64,000 nucleotides of DNA, taken from Spirochaetaceae bacterium (GTDB taxonomy: Bacteria > Spirochaetota > Spirochaetia > Treponematales > Treponemataceae). Below, in pieces: positions 34,722 to 43,138 of this stretch. Position 1 is the first letter of the stretch. Every line of letters starts with the position of its first letter. The notes beneath the pieces are model-generated. The model searched no databases, was not told the DNA's origin, and saw only the letters and a list, made by a program, of their open reading frames with translations. The stretch covers positions 102,374-166,373 of the forward strand of contig JAFZVC010000025.1 of NCBI GenBank assembly GCA_017618015.1. The letters run 5' to 3'. Both the position numbers and the translations under genes were made by a program.

Positions 34722-36278
34722 ATGAAAAAAAATGCACTCACGGTGTGCGTATGCGCCGCCGCACTTGTCGCGCTTCTGTTTGCCGGATGCGCCACAACTT
34801 CCGCAGCTTCTGATGAAGAAAAAGCAGCTCATGTCGCTGACTTAATCGATGCAATTTACGTTCAGGCGCGCACCGAGCAAACTGACGCACAGTGTGCCGA
34901 AGCTAAAGCCGCTTGGGACGCGCTTACTGACGCTCAGAAAGAGCTTGTTGAAGGCGAGAATGCCGATCCTGACTATTTTGGCCGCGATACAGGCGATGCG
35001 TCAAAAGACAATCCGCTTAATCAGGACGGAATTGGAGCGAACGAGATTCTTGTCGTAAGCTTCGGCACATCGTTCAACGACAGCCGCGTTGCCGACATCA
35101 AGAGCATTGAGGACGCGATTCAGGCAGCTAACCCTGACTGGTCCGTGCGCCGTGCATTTACGGCACAGATTATCATAAACCACATTCAGGCTCGTGACAG
35201 CGAGAAAATCGACAACATGGAGCAGGCTCTTGAAAGAGCTGTCGCGAACGGCGTTAAAAAGCTTGTAATTCAGCCGACTCACCTTATGCACGGCGCAGAA
35301 TACGATGAGCTTATAGAAGCTGTTTCGCTCTATGCTGACAAATTCGAGAGCGTTCTTGTAGCAGAACCACTGCTTGGCAAGGTTGGCAAAGACGCAACCA
35401 CCGTTAACGCGGACAAAAAGATTGTCGCACAGGAAATTACGGCAGAAGCCGTAAAAACAGCCGGTTTTGCTTCGCTTGCAGACGCTGAAAAAAGCGGAAC
35501 GGCTTTTGTTTTCATGGGACACGGCACGGCGCATGTCGCAAAGGTAAGCTACAGCCAGATGGCCGCACAGATGGCGGAACTTGGCTACGACAACGTGTTT
35601 ATTGGAACGGTTGAGGGCGAGCCGGAAGAAACAGCCTGCGAGAATATTATTGAAGCTGTTGCGGCTGCCGGATACAAAAATGTAGTTCTTCGCCCGCTCA
35701 TGGTTGTCGCAGGTGACCATGCGAACAACGACATGGCTGGCGACGATGAGGATTCATGGAAGAGCATGTTCGAAGATTCCGGATTGTTCGACTCGATCGA
35801 ATGCCAGATTGCCGGACTTGGAAGAATCAAAGCAATTCAGGCTTTGTACGTTGAGCATACAAAGAACGCTTCTACAAAAGTCGTAGCATCTTCGCGCGGT
35901 GGAGCAATCGCTCTTGCTGACGGAACGTACACAGCACGCTTCAACACAGACAGCTCTATGTTCCGTGCAAATGAAGCCTGCAACGGATGCGGTACTCTTA
36001 CCGTAAAAGACGGAAAAATGGTTTTCCATGTAAGCCTTGCCGGAAAAAGCATCCTTAACTTGTATTTGGGAAGCGCAGCTGACGCGAAAAACAATGAAGC
36101 GCTCTGGCTTAAGCCAACTACTGACAAAGTTACATACAGCGACGGTACTACGGAAGAAGTTTTAGGCTTTGATATTCCGGTTGAAAAGCTTGATACAGAT
36201 TTTGCGCTTGCGCTCGTAGGCACAAAAGGCGTTTGGTACGATCACACAGTGAGCGTTTCTGACGCAGTTGCAGAATAA
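34722..36278 (+). CDS. exported CbiK-like sirohydrochlorin cobaltochelatase lipoprotein
   Basis: A 518-aa fusion. The signal MKKNALTVCVCAAALVALLF ends in a lipobox (FAGC, cysteine 23). Residues about 35-75 are a small helical module seen on clostridial surface proteins. Residues about 105-385 are a CbiK chelatase with the active-site histidines in QPTHLMHGAEYDEL (H187) and FMGHGTAH (H267). The last 130 residues (LADGTYTARFNTDSSMF onward, with a CNGCG motif) resemble tetrapyrrole-binding NEAT-like surface domains. A B12 riboswitch controls it. Insertion or removal of cobalt outside the cytoplasm, for corrinoid uptake, is a fair inference. Periplasmic CbiK forms are known in Desulfovibrio. Confidence 0.85.
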   Translation: MKKNALTVCVCAAALVALLFAGCATTSAASDEEKAAHVADLIDAIYVQARTEQTDAQCAEAKAAWDALTDAQKELVEGENADPDYFGRDTGDASKDNPLNQDGIGANEILVVSFGTSFNDSRVADIKSIEDAIQAANPDWSVRRAFTAQIIINHIQARDSEKIDNMEQALERAVANGVKKLVIQPTHLMHGAEYDELIEAVSLYADKFESVLVAEPLLGKVGKDATTVNADKKIVAQEITAEAVKTAGFASLADAEKSGTAFVFMGHGTAHVAKVSYSQMAAQMAELGYDNVFIGTVEGEPEETACENIIEAVAAAGYKNVVLRPLMVVAGDHANNDMAGDDEDSWKSMFEDSGLFDSIECQIAGLGRIKAIQALYVEHTKNASTKVVASSRGGAIALADGTYTARFNTDSSMFRANEACNGCGTLTVKDGKMVFHVSLAGKSILNLYLGSAADAKNNEALWLKPTTDKVTYSDGTTEEVLGFDIPVEKLDTDFALALVGTKGVWYDHTVSVSDAVAE

Positions 36279-36441
36279 ACATTACACTGAGTTGGGGCGT
36301 TGCGGGGCAACCACGAAAGGATGTGCCCCGCATTGGGGGTAGCGGACAAGACCGGAACGAGCCGGATGACCGCATTGCGGACTCCGGCGAGCGAGGACTT
36401 GGGAGCGCAGGGGGCGCGCCCCCCTCTTTCCCCTTAAATAT
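36279..36441. repeat. intergenic GC-rich palindromic block
   Basis: No gene seen. It holds GGGGCGCGCCCC-type and GTTGCGGGGCAAC palindromes and, at 36386-36407, an inverted copy of the word found at 4373-4394. Confidence 0.5.
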
Positions 36442-37251
36442 TTAGTCCTTCCACGGGAAAATAAAGCTTTTTAACGAGCGAGGACCAAGCGTCTCGCGGT
36501 CTTCTGCGATAAGCTCTCCCCACGGAATGTGCTTGCGCGCTTCTTTTGGAGTAAGGTCTTGGTGCTGCTCAAGCCAGTCGTACTTGTAAAGGCGCAGACG
36601 GAACGCGTTGTTCTGGGCGAGCGCGATGCCTGCTAATCCCGGAATGAGGAACGCCAAGAATACAGAAAGCACTGCAAGAATCAGTGAGTAGAAAAACAGG
36701 AATACCGAAAATCTGGCGTTATCGAAAAAGATAATAAAGCATTTTCTAAGAGTTTTGCGGAATCCGCCGTGAAGCTGAGAGCGGAGCGGCATGAACCACT
36801 GCAGCGCAAACAGACAAAGACAAAGCATCCAAAAAACAAGAGCCGCCAGAAAAACACCGAAAAGCGAGCTCATCTGCAGATAGAACGGAATCGCGATAAC
36901 CCCTAGAATCACGAGAATCGTAATCATAAGCGCGAAAAGAATTGCATCTTTCCAGCAGGTTTTAAGCCCTGAAAAAACATCCTTAAATGCTACTGACTTA
37001 AAATCAGCGATTTTCGCACAAGAATCGCTGACAGAAAACAATATTGTTGAAATAAGAAAAATACTGGCTGCAAGAATGACGAGTGAAATAGTCAGACTAA
37101 GCCATTCCGGGAGCGTTGCGATGCTGAAAAGGGCAGAAATTGCAAAGTATCCGCCGACGCCTACTGCGACAAGCAGCAGATTGAACACCATAAGCCAAAT
37201 AAGATTATCCCAGCCGTCACAAAAATTCTTCTTTATAAAAAACCAAACCAT
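36442..37251 (-). CDS. polytopic membrane protein, 269 aa
   Basis: About six membrane helices (LIWLMVFNLLLVAVGVGGYF, LSLTISLVILAASIFLISTI, AILFALMITILVILGVIAIP, FGVFLAALVFWMLCLCLFAL, FSVFLFFYSLILAVLSVFLA) and a charged C-terminal tail of 45 residues. No family recognised beyond a loose likeness to YesL-type proteins. No ribosome binding site: TAAATT ends six bases before the ATG. Confidence 0.75.
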   Translation of the reverse strand: MVWFFIKKNFCDGWDNLIWLMVFNLLLVAVGVGGYFAISALFSIATLPEWLSLTISLVILAASIFLISTILFSVSDSCAKIADFKSVAFKDVFSGLKTCWKDAILFALMITILVILGVIAIPFYLQMSSLFGVFLAALVFWMLCLCLFALQWFMPLRSQLHGGFRKTLRKCFIIFFDNARFSVFLFFYSLILAVLSVFLAFLIPGLAGIALAQNNAFRLRLYKYDWLEQHQDLTPKEARKHIPWGELIAEDRETLGPRSLKSFIFPWKD

Positions 37252-37257
37252 GCAAAG

Positions 37258-37321
37258 AATTTACTAATAATAAGCAAGCAAGTCAACATATGTTGAAAAC
37301 TAAGATTTAGCGTGCTAAAAT
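37258..37321. promoter_or_regulatory. back-to-back promoters with a shared palindrome
   Basis: The minus promoter is TTGACT (37281-37286), 17 bases, TAAATT (37258-37263); its start falls on the A of the ATG at 37251. The plus promoter is TTGAAA (37293-37298), 17 bases, TAAAAT (37316-37321); its start is about two bases before the ATG at 37330. The palindrome TCAACATATGTTGA (37283-37296) supplies parts of both -35 boxes. Confidence 0.7.
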
Positions 37322-37329
37322 ATAATATT

Positions 37330-40300
37330 ATGTATAACAAAGTTCGTAGAATGTCTAAATTGGTGATTTTAGCGGCGGCTCTGTTTTCCGCCTTTTTTGT
37401 AATTTTTTCATGCAGCAATTTATTTGATAACATAAATGTTGATTCACCAGTATCTTCCGAAACCGTCACTTTGACCGGAATAGTCAGCACGTCTGGTCGT
37501 ATGGCGCTTCCTTCCGGCTCTTTTGCAGCAACAAGGTATACCGTGTCAGCGACAGCATCGGGGTATTCCGGCACAGTAGCGGGCAGCGTCAACGACTCTA
37601 CAAAGACGTTCTCAATAGCACTTCCACTTGGCAAAAAATGGACTATTACATTGGTCATGGAAGCTTCTGAGTCCACGGATCCGACCCCTCCTGAATCGTC
37701 TTTCAATAATGTGTTCGAAGGTACGTATGCTTTTGATCATGATCTTACGATAGATGATGTGACAACTCCTTTAAACATTGTGCTTGTGCCACTTTCAACA
37801 GGCAGTGGAAAAATAAATCTTCCTATTTCGGTCGATTCCAACGTTTCTGTCAACACCATAGACATAAGCGGACTTTCCGCTTCCCCCGAGACTTATACCC
37901 TGTCTGATGGTAGTTACACTATCTATAAGATAGGTGTTCCGTGCGGTGCGTATACTGTTACAATTGATTTTAAGAACTCTGCCGGGATGCTTGTCTATTC
38001 AACTACACAGACAATTAACGTCTTCCCTAATATGACGACAGACAGATGGGTTTCTAGCGGCAGTTCCGGTCCTATTTCAAGCGACGGAACTTTTTTGGTA
38101 ACGTCAGCGCTTGTTCAGGCTTTCGCACAGACACAGATTTATGTCGGGACAAATCCATACCAAAGACATGAACCTGCGGATACCAACTTGGGAACGCCGT
38201 ATGCTCCGCTAGCTACATTTGCCGCTGCCCTTACACGCATAACAGACAGCTCTAAAGACTACACGATACACATATCAGGAACGCAGCAGAACTTCACCTA
38301 CTCCATAACGAGTGATTTCGACAGCAAAATGAAGTCGCTGACGCTGTGCGGAATGACCGGAAACACGACGGACATTCTTTACGGACCCGCCAGCGGCACG
38401 GTACTGGTAATCGCCACAACAAAACCTGTAACAATCAAAAACCTTAAGATTACCAACGGAAATGCTGGCTACAAAGGTGGCGGAATCCAAATGTCAGCTG
38501 GAACTGACGTAACGCTCGGAACTGGTGCGCTTATTACCGGCAATAGAGCATTTCAAAAAGGCGGCGGTGTTTATGTGGAGGGCACAAGCAGTTCCAAAGC
38601 AAAACTTACAATAGAGAATGGGGCTGAAATAAGCGCGAATACCCTCACTAGCCTCAGTAATGGTGATGGTGGTTTTGGACTATATGCTGAAAATGCGATT
38701 ATTTCCATGACTGGCGGAAGTATCTGCAATCATGATGGAACAGGCTTTTCTAACGCGAACGATGCACCGCGTGGTACTGTCCGTTTGAAAAATACACAAT
38801 TTACAATGACAGGTGGAAAAATCACCGGGAACAAAGTGATGAAAATCGGTGGAAATCTGTTTGTCGATGCTAATACACAATTTACGATTGATGGCGGTGA
38901 AATTTCTTATGGCACTATAGAAAATGATTCGGACGATTCTTGCGGTGCCGGTATGTGGATACAGGGTGAAAATTCATCAAATAAGGGAACTGTAACTTTT
39001 AAGAGTGGAAAAATCATAGGCAACGTAGCGACTTCCGCGAATCCATCCGCAGGGGGTGGTGTATTTATCTATAATTATGGTCGCTTCATTGTTGAAGGTG
39101 GCGAAATAAGCGGAAATTCGGCTGAGATGGGTGGAGCTGTTTTTGTCGCTACGAGCGGAGAGTTCAAAATCAAAGGTTCGGCATCTATTCCGGCTGGTGT
39201 CAATGGCAGTACAGGAGTTGGCAAGAACGATGTTTACCTTGATACGGATGCAAAAATCACTGTCGCCGGGGAACTTACGGGAACGGCTCCAGTCGCGACG
39301 ATTACACTGGTAAGTCCATCTGATGGGCTTACCGTGCTTGTAAAAGATTCCGGCGTTTCTGATGCTGTTTTTACGGCAGCTTGCAGAAAAATTTCGCTCA
39401 ATAGTGAGGGGTTCGTCATCGGTTCCGATGGAAAGCTGAAAGCTACTGTGACTGCAAGTGAAGCTGTTGATTCGATATCAGAAATGACAACAAGTGGTAC
39501 AGTTACTATAACCGGTGCGATATCTTCGTCTGAGTTAGCATCGATAGCTACTGCAATAATGCATGATAAAGGTCAATATGAATATAGTAATCCTACTTTT
39601 TTGGTAAAACTTGATTTGTCAGGCGCAAATCTTACCGGGCTGCCAACAAATGCATTTTCTGAGTGTTATCGTCTTTCTGAAATTATCCTTCCAGAGGGAA
39701 TTACTTCTATTCCATCTGGTGCATTCAAGTTGTGTTATTACTTGGAAAAAGTAAATATTCCGTCAACTGTTACAAGTATTAATGGAAGTGCTTTCTACAG
39801 GTGCCCTGCTGATATTGACATTGCGGACGGATGTACAGAGTACATAAAAATCGGTAATGCAATATATTCCCGTGATGGCAAAAAACTCATTACATATTGC
39901 AACAAACAGGAAGTGGATTCTTCGTTTACTGTTCCGGCTACAGTTGAAGAAATTTGCTCTTATGCGTTCTGCAATTCAAATATTAAGATAATAACATTTG
40001 AATCGCCTTCACAATTAACGAAAATAGGAAGCACGGCTTTTGATTTTTGTAAGAGACTTACATCGGTAGTTATTCCAGACAGTGTGACGACCATGGGAAG
40101 TAGTGTTTTCATGTATTGTGATTCTCTTGAATCGCTGACGCTTTCTGCTGGTCTTTCTGTTGTTCCAAATGGTCTTTTTGAGATGGGTAATGAAATTACA
40201 AGTTTTGTCATTCCTGATGGTATAACTAAGATTGAGAGTGGTGCGTTCTGGGGTTGTAGAAAACTTAAGACTATAACAATTCCGGCTTCAGTAACTACTA

Positions 40301-41241
40301 TTGAACAAACAGCATTCGGTGGTTGTAGTGGTTTGAAAGAAGTCATTTATAAAGGAAATGTGGCTCAAAAAGCGGCAATCTCAATAGATGATGGTGGCTC
40401 TGGAGAATATACGAACTCCTGGGTAAAAGATGCCGTGTGGTACCTGCCTAGTAGTACTGACGGAACGGCTGGAACATCTGGCAGTTATGCGCTGTTCGGC
40501 GAATTCCCGCAGACAATAAAAGCCGACGGCGTTACAGTCAATGAAAACACTACAAGGACGGCTGGCGCATACACATACTATAAAGGTAGCGACAACTGTT
40601 GGTACGCGAAAGTAAGCAGCAACTATTACAAAGTTGAGCCGATTAAGTGGCGTGTTCTTACTACGGAGTATAACGGAAACTTACGAAAATTGCTTTTGGC
40701 AGAAAGCGCATTGACAGTCTGTGCTTATTACGATGATACAAATCAACGCACGATAAACGGAGCTACTGTTTATCCGAACAACTACAAAGAAAGCAGGGTA
40801 CGAGCATTCTTGAACGGACTTAGCTACAATGATTCAGAAAGTACGAACGCTGAGTTCAATGAAAATGGCTTCTTGCAGACAGCTTTTACAAGCAGTGAGC
40901 AAAACTGCATTGCTGATACGACAGTAAAAAACGATCTAGATAGTACAGGAGATGATGCCAATTCTTACGTTTGTGCGGATACGATAGACAAGATTTTCTT
41001 GTTGAGTAAGGTGGAAGCTGATGCTTACGGTTTGACCGACGATACCAGAAAACGCCTACCAACAGACTTCACGGAAGCAAATGGAGTCACGACTTATGAT
41101 GGAATTGTTTATTGGTGGCTCCGCTCTCCACATAGTGAATATTCCGCCTCAGCTTATGAGGTTTCTTCTGGTGGCTATATAGATTATGATGGGGTAACTT
41201 ATGCTGATCGTGCTGTCGTTCCGGCTCTGTGCCTCGAATAA
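37330..41241 (+). CDS. 1303-aa composite surface lipoprotein
   Basis: A large surface lipoprotein. After the signal (MSKLVILAAALFSAFFVIFS, then a lipid cysteine in FSCSN), residues about 35-240 are Ig-like beta segments. Residues about 270-640 form a right-handed beta-helix with GGGIQMSAG, GGGVYVEG and GGAVFVATSGEF turns, as in polymorphic adhesins. Residues about 720-1010 are BspA-type LRR_5 repeats. The C-terminal 270 residues match DUF6273, with YYKVEPIKWRVLTTEYNG and YWWLRSPHSEYSAS. It probably mediates attachment. An in-frame ATG at 37351 is a second possible start. Confidence 0.88.
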   Translation: MYNKVRRMSKLVILAAALFSAFFVIFSCSNLFDNINVDSPVSSETVTLTGIVSTSGRMALPSGSFAATRYTVSATASGYSGTVAGSVNDSTKTFSIALPLGKKWTITLVMEASESTDPTPPESSFNNVFEGTYAFDHDLTIDDVTTPLNIVLVPLSTGSGKINLPISVDSNVSVNTIDISGLSASPETYTLSDGSYTIYKIGVPCGAYTVTIDFKNSAGMLVYSTTQTINVFPNMTTDRWVSSGSSGPISSDGTFLVTSALVQAFAQTQIYVGTNPYQRHEPADTNLGTPYAPLATFAAALTRITDSSKDYTIHISGTQQNFTYSITSDFDSKMKSLTLCGMTGNTTDILYGPASGTVLVIATTKPVTIKNLKITNGNAGYKGGGIQMSAGTDVTLGTGALITGNRAFQKGGGVYVEGTSSSKAKLTIENGAEISANTLTSLSNGDGGFGLYAENAIISMTGGSICNHDGTGFSNANDAPRGTVRLKNTQFTMTGGKITGNKVMKIGGNLFVDANTQFTIDGGEISYGTIENDSDDSCGAGMWIQGENSSNKGTVTFKSGKIIGNVATSANPSAGGGVFIYNYGRFIVEGGEISGNSAEMGGAVFVATSGEFKIKGSASIPAGVNGSTGVGKNDVYLDTDAKITVAGELTGTAPVATITLVSPSDGLTVLVKDSGVSDAVFTAACRKISLNSEGFVIGSDGKLKATVTASEAVDSISEMTTSGTVTITGAISSSELASIATAIMHDKGQYEYSNPTFLVKLDLSGANLTGLPTNAFSECYRLSEIILPEGITSIPSGAFKLCYYLEKVNIPSTVTSINGSAFYRCPADIDIADGCTEYIKIGNAIYSRDGKKLITYCNKQEVDSSFTVPATVEEICSYAFCNSNIKIITFESPSQLTKIGSTAFDFCKRLTSVVIPDSVTTMGSSVFMYCDSLESLTLSAGLSVVPNGLFEMGNEITSFVIPDGITKIESGAFWGCRKLKTITIPASVTTIEQTAFGGCSGLKEVIYKGNVAQKAAISIDDGGSGEYTNSWVKDAVWYLPSSTDGTAGTSGSYALFGEFPQTIKADGVTVNENTTRTAGAYTYYKGSDNCWYAKVSSNYYKVEPIKWRVLTTEYNGNLRKLLLAESALTVCAYYDDTNQRTINGATVYPNNYKESRVRAFLNGLSYNDSESTNAEFNENGFLQTAFTSSEQNCIADTTVKNDLDSTGDDANSYVCADTIDKIFLLSKVEADAYGLTDDTRKRLPTDFTEANGVTTYDGIVYWWLRSPHSEYSASAYEVSSGGYIDYDGVTYADRAVVPALCLE

Positions 41242-41361
41242 CCGCAAATCCTCCCCGCGTAGTGAGCGGTAGTGAAAATGCTTTCCGTTCAGTTTCTACA
41301 GTTTCCGCGATATCCCCACTCAAGCTAGGGCAGAAAGTCCTCCTTATCAGGTGCGTTCTGA
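41242..41361. other. short gap after the surface lipoprotein
   Basis: Only small palindromes such as CCGC-GTAGTGA-GCGG at the lipoprotein's end are seen; no gene or clear terminator. Confidence 0.4.
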
Positions 41362-41589
41362 TTATGCCGCTGAACGATAATCAGCTATAGCAACTTCCGT
41401 GAGCGAAGTCCTGAGAGAATCAACTATTTGCTCTAGTTTTTTTGCCACCTCATCAGAAAAAGAGGCTTCTCCGCATTGAGAGCAAACTTTAGCAGGAACG
41501 TTTTTTATGATAACAGCGCAACCGTCAATTTCTGTCATGAAGGTGGTTGTTCCGTCTGTAAGGCTTCCTTTACAAAAAAAACAATTCAT
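41362..41589 (-). CDS. MqsA-type zinc-finger antitoxin
   Basis: A 75-aa protein with two CxxC pairs, CFFC (residues 3-6) and CSQC (36-39), that bind zinc, the N-terminal half of MqsA/YgiT-type antitoxins. The short C-terminal helix replaces the full DNA-binding domain, so it may regulate poorly. GGAGG precedes the ATG. It follows the DUF4258 gene after 11 bases, the toxin-first order usual for this family. Confidence 0.8.
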   Translation of the reverse strand: MNCFFCKGSLTDGTTTFMTEIDGCAVIIKNVPAKVCSQCGEASFSDEVAKKLEQIVDSLRTSLTEVAIADYRSAA

Positions 41590-41600
41590 TTTTGTTCCTC

Positions 41601-41912
41601 CTATTTCAATCGTTGATCAAAAGTACTATTCCATTGTGTCACATCTGGATAATATGCAGTTATCATCCAAAGCTCATTTCCGTCTGTTCCGCATACTACA
41701 TGCAATTTAGTATTATTGCAGCTAATCCCAAGAACAAGACAACTTGGAAACGGATAGTCATTAGGGTATTGCTCGATAATTTTGCCGATTAGTATAGCGT
41801 TTTCCACATCACTCTGATGGATATGTCTTTTTACAAGCCGCGAAAGAATATGACCTGTCCACCTGATTTTGTGGTTTCTGCATAAATCTTGCAAAATTTT
41901 TATATCAAGCAT
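41601..41912 (-). CDS. DUF4258 protein, probable toxin
   Basis: A 103-aa protein with IRWTGHILSRLVKRHIHQSD and PSCLVLGISCNNTKLHVVCG, the DUF4258 pattern, a relative of MqsR-like ribonucleases. Paired with the MqsA-like gene behind it, it should be the toxin of a type II module. The toxic activity is inferred from family and context. Confidence 0.8.
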   Translation of the reverse strand: MLDIKILQDLCRNHKIRWTGHILSRLVKRHIHQSDVENAILIGKIIEQYPNDYPFPSCLVLGISCNNTKLHVVCGTDGNELWMITAYYPDVTQWNSTFDQRLK

Positions 41913-41976
41913 AATTCATTTTATCATAGAAAAAGTTTTCTGCACAGAGATAGGTATCATTACGTTTTCGCTTGTG

Positions 41977-42930
41977 TTATTTCGTCTTCAGAGCTTGTAA
42001 AACATCGTCCAAAGAAATGCCCATATCAGCGGCAGCGGCTTCTGGGGTAGCATTGTACTTTTTTATGAGTGTGATAGCGGCTTCCACGGCTTTTTTATGT
42101 TCACCCTCGGCTATGCCTTCACGTTTAGCAGCGTTCTTCATGGTAACTTCATCGGAGACATGCATCCAGTAGCGCGTCTCGTGATACCAGTTCAGCTCGT
42201 CCTGACTGACGTTCTTCAAAACTGTGAATGCCATCTTAATGCCTCCGTTAGCTTCAGTAAGTCTCCGCACATAGTCCGCTTTTTCAGGTATGGACGCGTA
42301 CAGGAAAAATTTACCCCACATCTGCGCTTTCGTCAACCGTGAAATGTCATCATCCAGTTTTTTAATCTTCGGCAGCTCCATGAAAATGACGTTCAGCGTG
42401 TTCGAAATCGTCCTGCCCTCATCGTTCCTCAAAACATAGTGGTTTATACATTTCTCCGCGTCCTTGTCAAAAACAAAATTCAGCACGGAAATCTGGAAAA
42501 CCTGTGGGATCTTATCCCAGTCCATTCCTTTTGGTGTGTAATGGTTCAGGACATGAGCCGCATGATATTCCGCTCTCTTTCCGTATGCCTGCTTGTCGTT
42601 CTCGCCCTGCATCTCAATGTTCGCAATTTTGCCATCGATTTTGCAATTTATGTCGAACTCGGACTGCCTGTCAGAATCAGATTCGCCAGAAAGCTCATTG
42701 GGCTGCAGAACGACATCGGTGACTGTTTTCCCCAGAATGTCAGAGAGGAAACAGGTGAGTGCTTGATTAGCCTCTTCTGACTCATCGGTGAAAAGAGTTT
42801 TGAAAATCGGGTCGGCGCAGGGATAGGGTGTTCGCGTGAGCGAACAATAAAATTAATTTCCTTGCGCTACCGGCCACGAAGTGGACGGATTAAGAAGCGC
42901 GCCGGGGTACGGACGTAAAGTTTGTGCCAT
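41977..42930 (-). pseudogene. Rpn family nuclease, broken by an in-frame stop
   Basis: A good start at 42930 (MAQTLRPYPGALL, GGAGG before it) runs into TAA at 42853-42855 after 25 codons. The same frame then continues through DPIFKTLFTDESEEANQALT and QSEFDINCKIDGKIANIEMQ, the Rpn nuclease core, to the normal C-terminal tail. No usable start codon lies between the stop and the internal ATG at 42612, which is past the catalytic region. The stretch around the stop contains two small palindromes (42829-42846 and 42874-42884) unlike Rpn sequence, so palindromic intergenic DNA seems to have entered the gene. Confidence 0.85.
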
Positions 42931-43138
42931 ATAAGCCTCCTTTTTGATTTGATTTGCTATATTTGTTATATGAACGAGGTGCTGTTAAAAATAATGTTTT
43001 TGGGCTGTGAAGTCCGCTTTTTTATATTGTTTTTCTTCATAACGCAAAAATATGGAGCTTTTGGATATTAACAAAACCGTTTTTGTGTGATATAGTGAAC
43101 TCTGTAAACCGATTTACTACCCATAAAAGAGGTCTTTT
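42931..43138. other. AT-rich divergent promoter region
   Basis: Lies between the divergent Rpn pseudogene and malQ. It is AT-rich; AGAGG at about 43128 is the malQ ribosome binding site. No further feature was seen. Confidence 0.4.

Noticed and set aside
35001..35720. Minus-strand reading frame of 239 codons within the chelatase gene
   Set aside because: Antisense to a gene with clear catalytic motifs, with no domain and no ribosome binding site.
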